DNA of 64,000 nt. It comes from Trichoplax adhaerens (Eukaryota > Placozoa > Uniplacotomia > Trichoplacea > Trichoplacidae). Each line of letters begins with the position of its first letter. Position 1 is the stretch's first letter. The notes beneath the pieces were generated by a model that was not told the DNA's origin, made no database searches, and saw only the letters and a list, made by a program, of their open reading frames with translations. The translations under genes and the position numbers were made by a program. This document shows positions 1 through 12,534 of this stretch, one piece after another. The stretch covers positions 7,806,482-7,870,481 of the forward strand of contig NW_002060947.1 in assembly GCF_000150275.1 (NCBI RefSeq). The letters are read 5' to 3'.

Positions 1-639
1 AATAAATCATGACAGCTATTTATACAGCTATAAACTGGAAATATTTTCATCACAAAATAATCATAACTTTACAATATACATATATCGGTATAGTTGGATT
101 GACTAGTCGATTTCTGCTGCTATTGATTGAAAGAAAAAAATCATTATGGCCAGTTGAATTAGTGGCGAGATTTCTAATCATTAATTACTTATGTTAGGTT
201 ATTGTCAGAGTCATGTGAGCACGTAGATTATATTTTGGCTTGAAATAGTTCAATTGATACTAGTGTACTTCGTTAAAGGATATTTTAGCCATGTTTGGGC
301 CCCGCAGTGTAGACTATGGACTACTAGAAGAAGACATGGACTGATCACTCTTGGACGGGCAGACGCTTTTGATCTCATCTCGTCAAAATATTGTGCCAAA
401 TACCTCGTTTTGACAGTACTTTAGTATAGAGACGATCGATTTTAAAAGGATTGATTTTTTTGTAAATGAAGTAATATTAAATTGAATTTTATTATCTATT
501 ACTCAATTCTGCTTGGAAAGAACTCTATAAGATCGCCGATGTTATTTAAATTAGTACTGGAGATTTTTAGAAAACAGACACGGAAGCTCCATCTACAACT
601 GTAAGTAATCATTTTTCGATATTGACAAGTCTCATTTGG
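1..639. other. Unassigned left flank
   Basis: No gene is supported here. The only coding-like stretch is on the plus strand at 291-344: an ATG followed by 17 sense codons ending in LLEEDMD and a stop. It sits in a locally GC-richer patch and directly follows a TTTTAG acceptor-like sequence. It could be the last exon of a gene lying to the left, but there is no homology to support that. The 62-codon frame at 9-197 has low-complexity composition and is not credible. Confidence 0.3.
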
Positions 640-1440
640 TAAGGAGAGTCCGTCTGTCCGAGGGAGTGGCCCGTCCCCGTGTACAGTACTATGTACTGTA
701 TTCTACAATGCACAGTACCACCTACTACAGTACTTACTATAGTAGTCACAACAGTCTGTTGAGTTAAGAAGAGTCTGTCTGTCCGAGGGGGTGGTCAGTC
801 CCCGAGTACAGTACTACAGTATGTACATACTGTACTCCACAGTGCACAGTACCACCTTTTACAGTACTTACTGTAGTAATAACAACACTCAATGTTGAGT
901 GGTAAGAAGAGTCCGTCTGTCCGATGGAGTGGTCAGTCTACATACAGTACTATGTACTGTATTCCACAGTGCACAGTACCACCTACTACAGTACTTACTG
1001 TAGTAGTAACAGCAGTATGTTGAGTAGTAAGAAGAGTCCGTCTGTCCGAGGGAGTGGTCAGTCCCCGCGTACAGTACTATGTACTGTATTCCATAGTGCA
1101 CGCTACCGCCTTTTACAGTACAGTACTGTACTTACTGTAGTAGTAACAGCACTTAATGTTGAGTCGTAAGAAGAGTCCTTCTGTCCGAGGGAGTGGTCAG
1201 TACCCGCGTACAGTACTATGTACTGTATTCCACAGTGCACGCTACCGCCTTTTACAGTACTTACTGTAGTAGTTGTCATACTGTACTGTACTGTACAGTG
1301 TACAGTATATTGGCTAACTACCTTATAGATACAGTGTACACTATACACTGTACAGTAGTAGTAACAGCGTTCAATGTTCAGTACTATCAAACTGAGTGTC
1401 AGTACGGATTTTACAGCACTGTACTGTACTGTAGATCATT
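640..1440. repeat. GTAC-rich tandem repeat, about 125-139 bp unit
   Basis: The marker GTCCGTCTGTCCG (with small changes) starts at 648, 773, 911, 1036 and 1175. This gives five units spaced 125, 138, 125 and 139 bp, followed by a decayed sixth unit to about 1440. Each unit contains a conserved GC-richer stretch (GAGGGAGTGGTCAGTCCCCG) and then short inverted repeats built from CAGTAC/GTACTG. An example is TACAGTAC-TAT-GTACTGTA at 1070-1088, which could fold as an 8-bp hairpin. The alternating 125/138 spacing suggests a higher-order dimer. The tyrosine/serine-rich open frames on both strands here are by-products of the repeat. It lies 0.7-1.5 kb upstream of the isoleucyl-tRNA synthetase start. 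Confidence 0.9.
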
Positions 1441-2104
1441 CATAAATGGGGATATAACGGTCAGTGATACTTTCATCATTTATGGACTTAAGAGCAAGTT
1501 TAACTTTCTAACTTTACCAGATTCAGATTTTTCAGAATCTCTCCATCAACCTAATATATCATTCAATTATAGCTTTACTGTATTTTTAAAGAAAAATATT
1601 GCCCGAAAGTGACAAAATGTTATGAAACAGTATGTACAGTGTACAGTGTACAGTCGGCTGGGTCGATGAAAATACTGTACACTGTAGGCTATTGCATCCT
1701 GTAATATTTCGTAAGCCTTCAGAAACGCCAAAAGGAATAGACTTGAAGTTGATAGAAAAGCTTTTGATGCATAAAAGGAATAGGCTACAGTATGATTAAG
1801 TCGCCATGGTTCGATCACCTACAGTCGGATGGATCGTACATAACGTGACCAGTTGACCATGGCTGCTTCTGCCATACCTTGCGTGCTTTAACGGACCGGC
1901 GTGGAAGGCACCAGCTGAAAGTCCATCTCATTCAAGAAGGCTCTTGGCTATTTCGGTATGAGGAAAGAGTGATGAAATTCTGTTTAGCCTTGAAGAATTG
2001 TCAAGTGGATTGGAGCTATTCTTCGACTAATTGATTCACTTATTTTTCTCATTGCAAGACAATTGACTGCAGTGGGTGCAGGGTGAAATCCAGACGTAGA
2101 AACC
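1441..2104 (+). other. Upstream region of the isoleucyl-tRNA synthetase gene
   Basis: Leader or promoter region of the next gene. It contains a short upstream open frame (ATG at 1859 in an ACCATGG context, 11 codons then TAA) and several CAGTGTACAGTGTACAGT elements at about 1632-1652 that resemble decayed pieces of the tandem repeat. No recognisable TATA arrangement can be singled out in such AT-rich DNA. Confidence 0.35.
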
Positions 2105-5100
2105 ATGGCCGACTCGGAGCAATTTAGTTTTCCATCAGAGGAGAAAAAAGTTTTAAGTTTCTGGAAGCAAATTGATGCTTTTCAGTCTTGTTTAAGACAA
2201 TCCAAGGATAAACCAAGGTGAAATAGCAATTGGATTAGGATATTGATTGTATGACTGTATTCGATGAGTCATAGATAGTGGATTACATGTTTTCATCAAA
2301 TGATTCCTTTGTTCGATGGTAGAAGTACAACTTGAGTCGTTTCTAAAATTGTATTTAGGTACACGTTTTATGATGGACCACCATTTGCTACTGGCCTACC
2401 TCATTATGGTCATATCTTAGCCGGAACCATTAAGGTGAGCAGATAGTACGCATGCAGTACTATAGATTTTGCCTAGTTTTACATTCAGCAGTATTTTTCC
2501 AGCTAAATAAAGCTTTTGTTGTCAACGTCAGATGACAGAAGATGCAGTCAATACTTTCGATATCACTATCATGGCCTACACGTTGATTTGATACGAGTAT
2601 GATAACGTTATCATAAATGTGTACTAATAGAATGCTTTACATTCGCTTTGATCTTATAGTAGTATCGTGTAATAGTAGACAGCATTACAATATAAAATGG
2701 TCAAATAGATTAGAGATAGAGAAATAAATTAGTCTATATTCAATAGCAGTAACAATCAACTGCAATTTAGAATGATATCTAAATCAATTAGGATATTGTT
2801 ACGAGATACGCTCATCAAAGTGGCTTCCATGTCATACGAAGATTTGGTTGGGATTGTCATGGTTTGCCAATTGTAAGTCATTGAAATCAACTATCCTGAA
2901 GAATAACTCACAATGTTGAATCAATTAATCCTAACTGATGGGTATAGAATTTGCATTCAATAACCAATTTTTCTATATTGATCCATTGATACTTAGGAAT
3001 ACGAAATAGATAAACAGCTTGGAATCAAGGTTAGAAATGAAATGAGAGATACTAGCGAAAATTATCGACTATGAGTAGTAATTACATAAAGCAGTATACC
3101 GTAGTCAAAACTAACAGTGATAACATTTTCAGGGGCCGGATGATGTTGCAAAAATGGGCATTAAAGCTTACAATGATGAGTGTCGTAAAATTGTCATGAG
3201 ATATTCTAGCGAATGGCAGGTAATTATTGCATCTATCTCATAAATAAATATATATCAGTGATAACGAATAAATGAGAGTTGATTGTCTTCACTAAATGTT
3301 TGTAGTAGTAACTCGTATAGTGTACATCGATATATATATGAGTATATCAGTTAGTTGACATCATGTTTTATGCCTTAAAACGCTATATAGACTATTGTTA
3401 CTCGACTTGGTCGTTGGATTGATTTTGACCACGATTATAAGACATTATATCCATGGTATATGGAATCGATATGGTGGGTATTTAAACAGATATATTCGAA
3501 AGGCCTTGTATATCATGGTTACAAGGTTATGCCATTTTCTACGGCTTGTAATACTCCATTATCCAATTTTGAGTCCGGACAAAATTACAAAGATGTGAAT
3601 GATCCTGCAGGTTTGTTCTAACGGATATCATATTGAAACCATTATAATTATCAAGGAGCAGTGAATTTCCTCCACAGATGTGCTATTCTTACGCTACATA
3701 TATCATTCGAATACAAATGAAACTCACATAATGCATTCTTCCACCATAGTTATTGTCTCGTTCCCTCTTGATGAAGATCCTAATATCAGGATAATTGCTT
3801 GGACAACCACGCCATGGACGTTGCCGAGCAATTTGGCGTTGTGTGTTAACGCAAAATTGGACTACGTGAAAATACGTGATAATGCTACAGAAAATGTATA
3901 CATTATGATGGAAGCAAGATTGGGTACATTATACAAAACCGATAAGGAATATACTATATTAGATAGGTATGTCTATTGTGTTTTGTTTAATATTTTAAAC
4001 TGTACTTGAAGATGCCATGTTATGCATAGTGGTCGTTCACAGCGTGTTGTTAGTCACTTTTTATTTTGTTCTCTGATCAAGGTTCACTGGAGATGCCCTG
4101 CAAGGTAAAACCTATAAGCCGCTATTCCCTTACTTCGAATCGGTAATTACAATTTTTTATTATCATAGCAATAGGTTGGTAGAACGTTTAAAACCGTCAT
4201 AAATTGTTAATGCCAAAGTATATTATAATTTGATTTATTGTGTCATTATTCAGATGAAAGAACAGGGCGCTTTTGTCATATATTGCGATGATTATGTTAC
4301 TGACGATAGCGGAACTGGAGTTGTTCATCAAGCTCCATTCTTTGGCGAGGTTAGAATAATGATGCATATCTTAATTGCGAAACAATTTCTAATTTTTATC
4401 TATCAACGTTACTTAATTACATTAAATCTTATCCTCACAGGACGATTATCGAGCAGCGATGAATTTTGGCGTTATCAAGAAAGGTGGTAAAGTTGTTTGC
4501 CCCGTTGATCCTAGCGGAAAATTTACTGATGAAGTACCAGATTTTCAAGGATTACATGTTAAGGTATTAGATATTAACCTAAGAAAGATAAACTGAATGG
4601 AAGTTTTTGCATAACAGAACACACATCATAAGTAGCTTTTACTTGTATCTTGACAGGATGCTGATAAATTGATAATCAAAAAGCTAAAAGAGCTTGGTCG
4701 CTTAGTTCACCAGAGTGTTTGTAAGCATAGTTATCCCTTCTGCTGGAGGTCAGTGGACATCGCTTTTTTAGGACTATTTGTCAAGACAAGCAATCATTTT
4801 CTTCCGTTGACATTTGTCAATTCTGTAACGCATTTTATATCTAATACTACCAATAGGTCTGATACACCGCTGATTTATAAAGCTGTACCAAGTTGGTTTA
4901 TTAGAGTCGAAGATATTATTGATGGTTTATTGAAAAACAATGCTAAATGTTATTGGTATGGGTATAAACTGTTGCTGTTTTGGTTACAAACAGTTGGTCG
5001 CTATTTAGTCTCAAACGTATTGAAACAATAAAGGGATAATACTAATTATAGAACGGATCACATATTTACATTATAGGGTACCAGAATTTGTGAAAGAAAA

Positions 5101-8100
5101 GAGATTCTATAATTGGCTTAAAGGTGCGTGTGACTGGAATTTTTCTCGTAATCGTTATTGGGGAACGCCGATTCCATTATGGGTCAGTGAAGATATGCAA
5201 GAGGTAGGCGATATCATGACACTTCCACAATTGATCTTTTTTCGACATTACTTTTACCGGGGATTTCCTTTAGCATCAGCTACAATTTATTACATACTTT
5301 TTTATTAGGTCGTTTGTGTGGGGTCTATCGACGAATTAGAAAAGCTTTCTGGTGTCCGCCTTACAGACTTGCATAGAGAAAAGTTAGTTATTTTGATCAT
5401 TTATACTAATAGTATTAGCATTAATTTTACTTAATTGATCACTTTATCATCTAGCGTTGATAAGGTCACCATACCTTCTAAAACCGGTAAAGGTGTCTTA
5501 CGACGGATTACTGAAGTATTCGATTGTTGGTTTGAAAGTGGAAGGTAAGATATTCTTTCATTTACTACCGGTATTAATCACTGTTTCTTATGATATTTAT
5601 TTTTATATATATATGTATACTAATCGTTTATTAAAATTACCTATTCAGTATGCCATACGCTCAAAATCACTATCCTTTCGAAAATAAAGAGGACTTTGAA
5701 TCTTGCTTTCCTGCTGATTTTATCGCTGAAGGAATTGATCAGACTCGGGGCTGGTTTGTTATTAAATTACGTTTGAAATATGATTCTCTTACTTGAGGTC
5801 AGATTAACAATTTCTGCTATAATTTAGGTTTTATACATTGCTCGTCATATCGGTTGCTATGTTTGATAAGCCGCCTTACAAAAACTTGATTGTCAACGGG
5901 CTTGTTCTCGCTGCGTATGTATATATATTACATTAAAAACATTCGATTTGATTTTGTAATTTTATTTCGCTGTTATTGGATTCATATAGATCCTAACTGT
6001 CTTGTTATAATCGATTTAGGGATGGCCGTAAAATGAGCAAACGGCTAAAGAATTATCCCAATCCTGAAATAATTGTGTCTAATTATGGAGCTGACGCATT
6101 ACGGTTATTGATACTTTCATGTGTTGAAATAGTATTCTCTTTCGTCGTAAATTAACCAATTTTCCTTTAATGATCTTATTGTAGCCTGTACCTGATTAAT
6201 TCTCCAGTTGTAAGAGGAGAAACACTTAAATTTCAAGAACGTGGTGTCAAAGATATTATCAAGGATGTTTTCTTGCCTTGGTTAAATGCATTTAGATTCT
6301 TAAGTCAAAACATTAAGCAGTGGGAACAAGTATGTCAACTTGTCAAAATAACACGTATAGATTCAATGCATATGGATTTGAAAATGATATATCAAAATTT
6401 GATACATACGTAAATAATGCTGTCAATAAATTGACATACATACTTCATATTGTTTGACTTGTTAAGACCAACGGTGGCAAGTTTGTATTCAATGAAAATA
6501 CATTCAGTGGTTCGGAAAATTCGAAAGATAAATGGATATTATCTTTCACACAATCCTTAAATCAATTTGTTCGAAAAGAAATGGAAGGTAACTTTTAAAA
6601 CATGTTAACGGCATGACCTTATTAATTATACGGATGGCTAAATGATCGTTGTTATGTTATATCAAAGCATATAGGCTTTATACTGTTATACCGCGTTTGG
6701 TAAGATATTTTGATCAATTAACAAACTGGTACATCCGATTCAACCGAAAGAGAATCAAGGTAAGCCAAATTGTATTATACTTGGGTATTTGTCGTTGATG
6801 ATAGTATGCAACCTGTAAATTAAATTTTTATCAGGGTGAGGCCGACCAAAGCAGCTGTCATTCCGCTCTCCAGACTTTGTATTCAGTTATTTATACCATC
6901 AACAGATTAATGGTAAGATTCCAATGTATAAGCATGAATCGAATTGATAGCGTTATTCTGAAATATTGTCATTAACCTGCAGGCATCCTTTACTCCCTTT
7001 TTTACCGAACACATACATCAAAATATGAGGCAATGGCTTGCCGTTGAGTCCATAAAGGATATCAACACCGATTCTGTTCACTTTTTAATGATACCTCAAG
7101 TCAAAGAAAGTCTCATCGATCATGAAATTGAAAGATCCGTTGCTAGGATGCAGGCTGTAATTGAATTGGGTCGTGTCATTCGCGATAGAAAGGCTCTACC
7201 GATAAAAGTATATCAGCGATTATTTATTTTGCTTTTAAAATTACTGAAATAGGATTGATTTGAGATTGGAAGTTAATCATACCTTTTATTTTCGTAGTAC
7301 CCTTTGCCGGAGTTAATTGTTATACATAAAGAAAAACAGTACTTGAACGACGTTCTGTCCCTCCAAGATTATATTCTCGAGGTTGACTTCTTTACCTAGT
7401 TTATTGATGTGTATTTTTAAGTATGACTGTTACGCTAACGAGACTGATGATAAAATGTGACAGGAACTGAATGTGAGGGACTTGGTGTTGTCTTCGGAGA
7501 AAGAAAAATATGGTATCCGACTCCGTGCTGAACCTGATAATCAACTTCTTGGTAAAAGATTAAAAGGGTCCTTTAAAACAGTGTCAGCAGCTATAAAAGG
7601 TTAGCTTAACTTGACCTGTTGCTGATATTTTACTATTTTATTAGTATTATAGAGACATGGCGAGTAATTTTCTGTTTGAATAATATAGAGTTAAAAGACC
7701 ATGACATTGCTGAGTTACAAGAGAAAGGCGAATTGGTTGTTAATGGACATACTGTTACCATTGATGAGATTAAGGTATTATCCTGTACTATGCAATTTTG
7801 TTATTATTTTACAAATATCACTTGTTATAGCTGATATTACCGTAATCGACATGCTTGCGTTATTAGATCGCGTATACCGTAGACAAGGAGCACAAGATAG
7901 ATGAGACAGCGTATGAGGCCCATTCAGATAATGATGTAAGGGTTACAAATATTAAGTTATACGTATTTTCCTTTGTGACTGAATTATGATCCTCATTAGG
8001 TCCTAGTGTTGATCAATGTTACACCAGATGAAACAATGTTAAACGAAGGTTTTGCTAGAGAAGTTGTAAATCGTATCCAAAAGCTTAGAAAAAAGGTGAT

Positions 8101-8492
8101 CGCTTTCTTCTAAATTCTTGTTTCTCGATATCTGTATATTGACAATAATGCTGAAATATGATAACCATAACAGGCTGGATTACAACCTTCAAATGACGTA
8201 ACAGTGTTTTATGAAACACCAAAGTCCAATGAAGAAAACCAAAGCTTCTTAAAAGTCATTACTGAATACAAAAATTATATTGAAAATGCCATCAAACAGC
8301 CTGTAACACATGGCTTTGCTCGATCTGATGATAATATAATAATTCAGGATACTGAAGTCAAGGTATGAATGGATGAAAGGAATGCTAATGGTTTCCAGTT
8401 GTATGTGTTGTAAACTAACCATTTTGATTTTATTTACGTAGATAAAGAATTATACCATTCAATTACAAGTTGTTAAAGGTCATACGAATTAA
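2105..8492 (+). CDS. IARS1: Isoleucyl-tRNA synthetase, cytoplasmic (30 exons)
   Basis: Class I synthetase that charges tRNA-Ile with isoleucine in the cytosol. Exons: 2105-2217, 2359-2434, 2792-2872, 2997-3029, 3133-3219, 3391-3610, 3750-3966, 4082-4142, 4254-4349, 4441-4563, 4657-4748, 4857-4955, 5077-5203, 5309-5382, 5455-5544, 5649-5753, 5828-5914, 6020-6103, 6185-6329, 6467-6587, 6668-6759, 6835-6912, 6983-7207, 7298-7381, 7464-7599, 7689-7774, 7888-7935, 8000-8095, 8174-8362, 8442-8492. They sum to 1,072 codons in one frame with GT-AG introns. Seen: the HIGH-type motif HYGH (residues 53-56), the editing-domain signature [13 protein letters not shown] (about residue 225), [20 protein letters not shown], and KMSKR (598-602). 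The start is [16 protein letters not shown], followed by [16 protein letters not shown]. The length (1,071 aa) is that of the yeast type. The extra C-terminal repeats of the vertebrate enzyme are absent, and the protein ends KGHTN. Exon 27 is the least certain. Confidence 0.95.
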
Positions 8493-9284
8493 TCTACGTA
8501 TCATGTACTCGAAGAACGTTGATTGTCCTGGCGTTTAAACAGTATTAACATTTAATTAATTGTTAGCAGTATCATTTTTCCTGTACCACTGTATACTTTT
8601 GTTTTATCTATATTTCACAACTGATAATGGCAATTTCTTCTTATTTGAAAATAGCTATTCTATTTTTTTGTGGCTTTGATGGCACAGGAATCAATCTATA
8701 AACTTACTAAAATGATTTATTACTATCATGGTGATAATACAATGCGTTTTATATTTGCTCCAGCTCTCGGAAATACTACCCGTAACTCACGTTGTAATCG
8801 TTTAGTTTACTTGTTAGAGATGATGATGTAGTTGTATTATTATGATATAATTATGAAATTTGATTATAGGGAATTGATGAAAGGGAGATAGATTTTCATC
8901 TTATTGAAATCGTAATTTAGGCCAATAAAATATGATTACTATATTACATGCTGGTTAGCTGATTATTGATCAATTATATTATCGTCCTATAATCTTTATT
9001 ACGCGTAACAAATCAGATTACAGAATCATTTTCGAATTAGGTTGTGATTTGTATTTATTGAAAACTGAAGGTCAGTTAAAATTTTACAGTACATTTTTAA
9101 AGAGCTGGAATCAAAATGATACAAAACAAGGATAACTTTATTCCTAGCTTATAGCAAAAAAGTAATTATTTAATATTTGCTCGCAGTACATTTGTCATTT
9201 TCAAAATTAATTTCTTCATGAAAGCAAATAGTTTGCAATTAAAGGTACTTTCGAAATTGATCGGTCATTTGACGTAGGATGCTT
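8493..9284. other. Convergent 3' spacer
   Basis: AT-rich DNA between the stop of the plus-strand isoleucyl-tRNA synthetase and the stop of the minus-strand small gene. It should hold the two 3' untranslated regions. No coding signal or repeat was seen. Confidence 0.5.
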
Positions 9285-10098
9285 TTATTCAGGCAGTGGG
9301 AATTCAGGTGCATCTTCCAAGGCGGATAAATCAGTATCTATACTTTGTCTTAATATTAGCATAGCTACCGTATGCAAGTTATTAACTGTCCTTCGAACTT
9401 CACGCAGATTTTGGATAGCCTAAAAATACAAATTTGATAAATCTTAGTGACTACTATCTGAATTGTCATGATTAACTATTAGCCAATGGCCATTGCTACA
9501 ACTAAACTAGGAACATTTTGAGCTCGTAATCCTAGTATAATGAATAGTTATTGCTAGGTTCTTGGGGAAATATTAATTTAAAACATCAGATATGTATGTA
9601 TTGGCTATTTATTTTATCTTCTAGATACATATCGTAATAAATTATGTAGAGTTTTGTAATGAACTATAAGGAGACCGTTTATTTTATTTACGTTATATGT
9701 TGTTATGGCCAATAACAAACATGGTAACTAACATGATTCTAATAATGCCGTACAGCAATTAAGCTGCCATAGTATTTAATTTTCTGATATATGTGAACAT
9801 GCATTAGGCGCTATATGTGCAAAACTATCTCCAGAGGCTTCAATAGAAATTTTATAAAAACTGGCATTACCGATTTTATAACAAACCGGCAAAAATTATC
9901 CCTATTAATATCAAATTCTCCGTATCTTCGACAACTTACATGGTTATCTAGGGAATTCACCAACTGATTATAATTACTTTGTAGATCAGGCAAATGATGC
10001 AATGAAGCAGGATCAATTTTTACTAAATGCTGTATTGTATGGATATATTGGTACAGTTTAATACCATATTGCTTAAGGTTATCCATATCTTTCGTAAT
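9285..10098 (-). CDS. Unrecognised small helical protein, last two exons
   Basis: Two exons join in phase: 9940-10098 (53 codons, acceptor TTTTTTTTTGCAG, donor GTAAGT) and 9285-9419 (45 codons including TAA, acceptor TTTTTAG). The peptide runs from ITKDMDNLKQYG through IDPASLHHLPDLQ to IQNLREVRRTVNNL and ends EFPLPE. It is rich in Leu/Gln/Asn with heptad-like spacing, so probably mostly helical. I do not recognise the family; subunits of Mediator, dynactin or lysosome-related complexes have this look but no signature fits. The start exon was not found. A leucine-rich open stretch near 10,805-10,870 on the same strand (reading IEQFVEQCLHILDSILQLLL) may belong to it, but its splice sites do not give a matching phase. 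Confidence 0.6.
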
Positions 10099-10969
10099 CT
10101 GCAAAAAAAAAATTATAGGAAGAGCATTTTAGTCTCGAATGCCCAAAATTCTTATCACCATTGTATGTAAGCAACACATAAATTAACATTAAAATCCTGT
10201 CTAAATTAATTATTATAATTACACAGTCGATTGCAATCAAGAATTTATTGACCTGTCACGCAGCTCTTTATATAAATCAGGAAAAAATGTATTATTATAA
10301 TATGAAATATGTCGAGATTTTATACGTTTTAAGGCATGTGGTATCAAATTGAAATGCTTGGTTTTCTGTTTAGTATTTAATACTCTATTGAAGGCTAAAA
10401 GGATTACGGTACTTTGTAGTTAGTGCTAATGAGAACAGTTAAGAAGCAGCTATTTCCGTTCAGATAGCCATCTAGGGTTAATATTAGCTAGATATCGCAT
10501 GCATCAGTATTATTGTAGACATTGAGATCTTTAAAGTGATGCGAATATGAACATTAATTAAGAATATTTCTTAATTAACAATTATCGCTAACTGCAGGTT
10601 GTACCATGCTAACAAAAAACTATAGGACAATACTAGCTAGATATCTATGCCACTTATTTATATGTCTGTATAATCTAGAAATGTTGGATTTTGGTAAATA
10701 CAAAGAGTCTACAGTAATGTTAAAAGAGGTGTTTGAAAACTAATTGACAATTTTTAATAGGTTTTAAGAGGAAGTACTTATATCTGTCTTGGCAATCAAT
10801 GTAAGCAAGTAACAGCTGTAAAATACTATCAAGTATATGCAGACATTGTTCTACGAACTGCTCGATTTTATAAATTCGTGAACCGGAGGGATTTAAAAGA
10901 AATATGAGTATATTAAGAATCAATTAAGATACTTAACAATTAATTCTATTGGCGAGCTTGTCATTATCA
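10099..10969. other. Spacer with possible 5' exon of the small gene
   Basis: Mostly AT-rich DNA without repeats. The only coding-like stretch is on the minus strand at about 10,790-10,875 (see the small helical protein). Nothing else can be supported. Confidence 0.3.
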
Positions 10970-12480
10970 TTATCGCCAAAATAATGCATCTGATTAATCA
11001 ATATTAGCTAGACGAGACTATAATACACATTTGGAATTAAGAAATGAATGATCTAGATATTTTATAACGTAAGATCGGGCATATAATACAGACTTTTAGA
11101 TTTTGATGAATTTAAAGTCCAAGGTATAAATTTTACATACTGTAGTTACAGTAAAGCGAAAAGTAAATTCTACCTCTTGTCATATTACGGCCATAAAATA
11201 GATCAAAGTGCTGGTGCATCTGATTAGTCAGTATTAGGCTATTAGCTAGACAAGTCTACAAAGTATACTCTGAATTATATTCATCTAGATATTTTTGTAA
11301 AGTAGGTTCGATCGTGTCTTACGGGCTTTTAGATTTTAGACAATTTAAAAGTCTAAGGTACAATTTTAGCATATTACAGTAATAATAAAGCAAAGATGAA
11401 ATTGAATTTACCCTTGCCATATTGCTATATATTACAGTGTATTACATCTTGATTGTGTAATAATAATTTGATACGTACATTTAAGCCATTTAGGCTATTC
11501 ATCCACAATGTTCATGATATGGTTGTGATATATTAATACTGTACTTGTTAAATATAGTAGGTTGCGAATATACAATGATTTCTTCTTACAGTACGTTGTT
11601 ACCAATCTTATTTGGTTAAGGCTAAGATGGATTTGATAGCTTCTACATTCTACAATCTGTTCTATACTTAAAAGCTTACTTTGTATAAGTATGGAATTAA
11701 TTACTATGTTTAATTACAATTTACACTTCTAAATATTCTTTTGGATATTGCAATATGCAATATTTTACACTGTGAGTGCAGACGGCGCACGTCTAAAAGC
11801 TGCCATATTTTCAATCAATAAATCAATTATTGGTAGTCATTACAATTTACAGAGCTTTGTGTATTCTCAGCTCTTTGCTTCAGTGAATAATTTGGAGTAA
11901 CCCGAATCTTATATACGGTTGATTGTATTAGCTCAAGTTAGTTCATACACAACTCATGCTATGACCTTAAAACATACTAAAACGTTAATGTATATGATTA
12001 ATCAAGATTAGGTAGACAAGTCTACAAAGCACATTCTAAATTAATAAATGAATGAAGTAGATATTTTTATAAAACAGGATCGGCCATATCATGCAGGATT
12101 TTAGATTTTGGTCAATTTCAATATCAAAGGTATAATGTTTTTTGTATACTGCAATAATAAAGCAGGAGCAATTTGAATTAGCCGTCCATACTGTGACTTT
12201 AATTAAAATATACGTATACGAAAGTGTTTATGTATCTGATTAATCAGTATTAGCTAGGCAAGTCTATAAAGAAATTTCTGAATCATATTAAATTAGATAT
12301 TTTTATAAAGCAGGATCGGCCGTGTCCGACGAGCATTTAGATTTTTGTAAATTAAAAAATTTAAGATATTATGATCTTTTTTCATACTGTAGCAATAATA
12401 AACCAGAGAGCAAATTGAATTTGCCTTACCATAATATAACCTTAAAATATATCTACTCGCAAGAGCAAGGGTTCGAAGGT
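10970..12480. repeat. Degenerate tandem repeat, about 231-241 bp unit
   Basis: The block GCATCTGATTA-TCA-TATTAGCTAGACAAGTCTA-AAAG followed by CTAGATATTTTTATAAAGCAGGATCGG, GATTTTAGATTTTG and a CAATAATAAAGCA stretch recurs near 10,986, 11,217, 11,993 and 12,231. Neighbouring copies are 231 and 241 bp apart, with a more decayed part in between (11,430-11,980). It lies just downstream of the ELKS gene on the minus strand and may overlap its 3' untranslated region. The open frame at 12,322-12,645 (plus) arises from this repeat and from the antisense of the last ELKS exon. Confidence 0.75.
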
Positions 12481-12534
12481 GAAATGCAGACTGTAGCTAA
12501 TGAAAAAAATCTAAGCAGCAACTACTATCCTATT

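Noticed and set aside
889-1612. Overlapping Tyr/Ser/Cys-rich open frames on both strands
   Set aside because: They are translations of the GTAC tandem repeat; periodicity and both-strand openness explain them without a gene.
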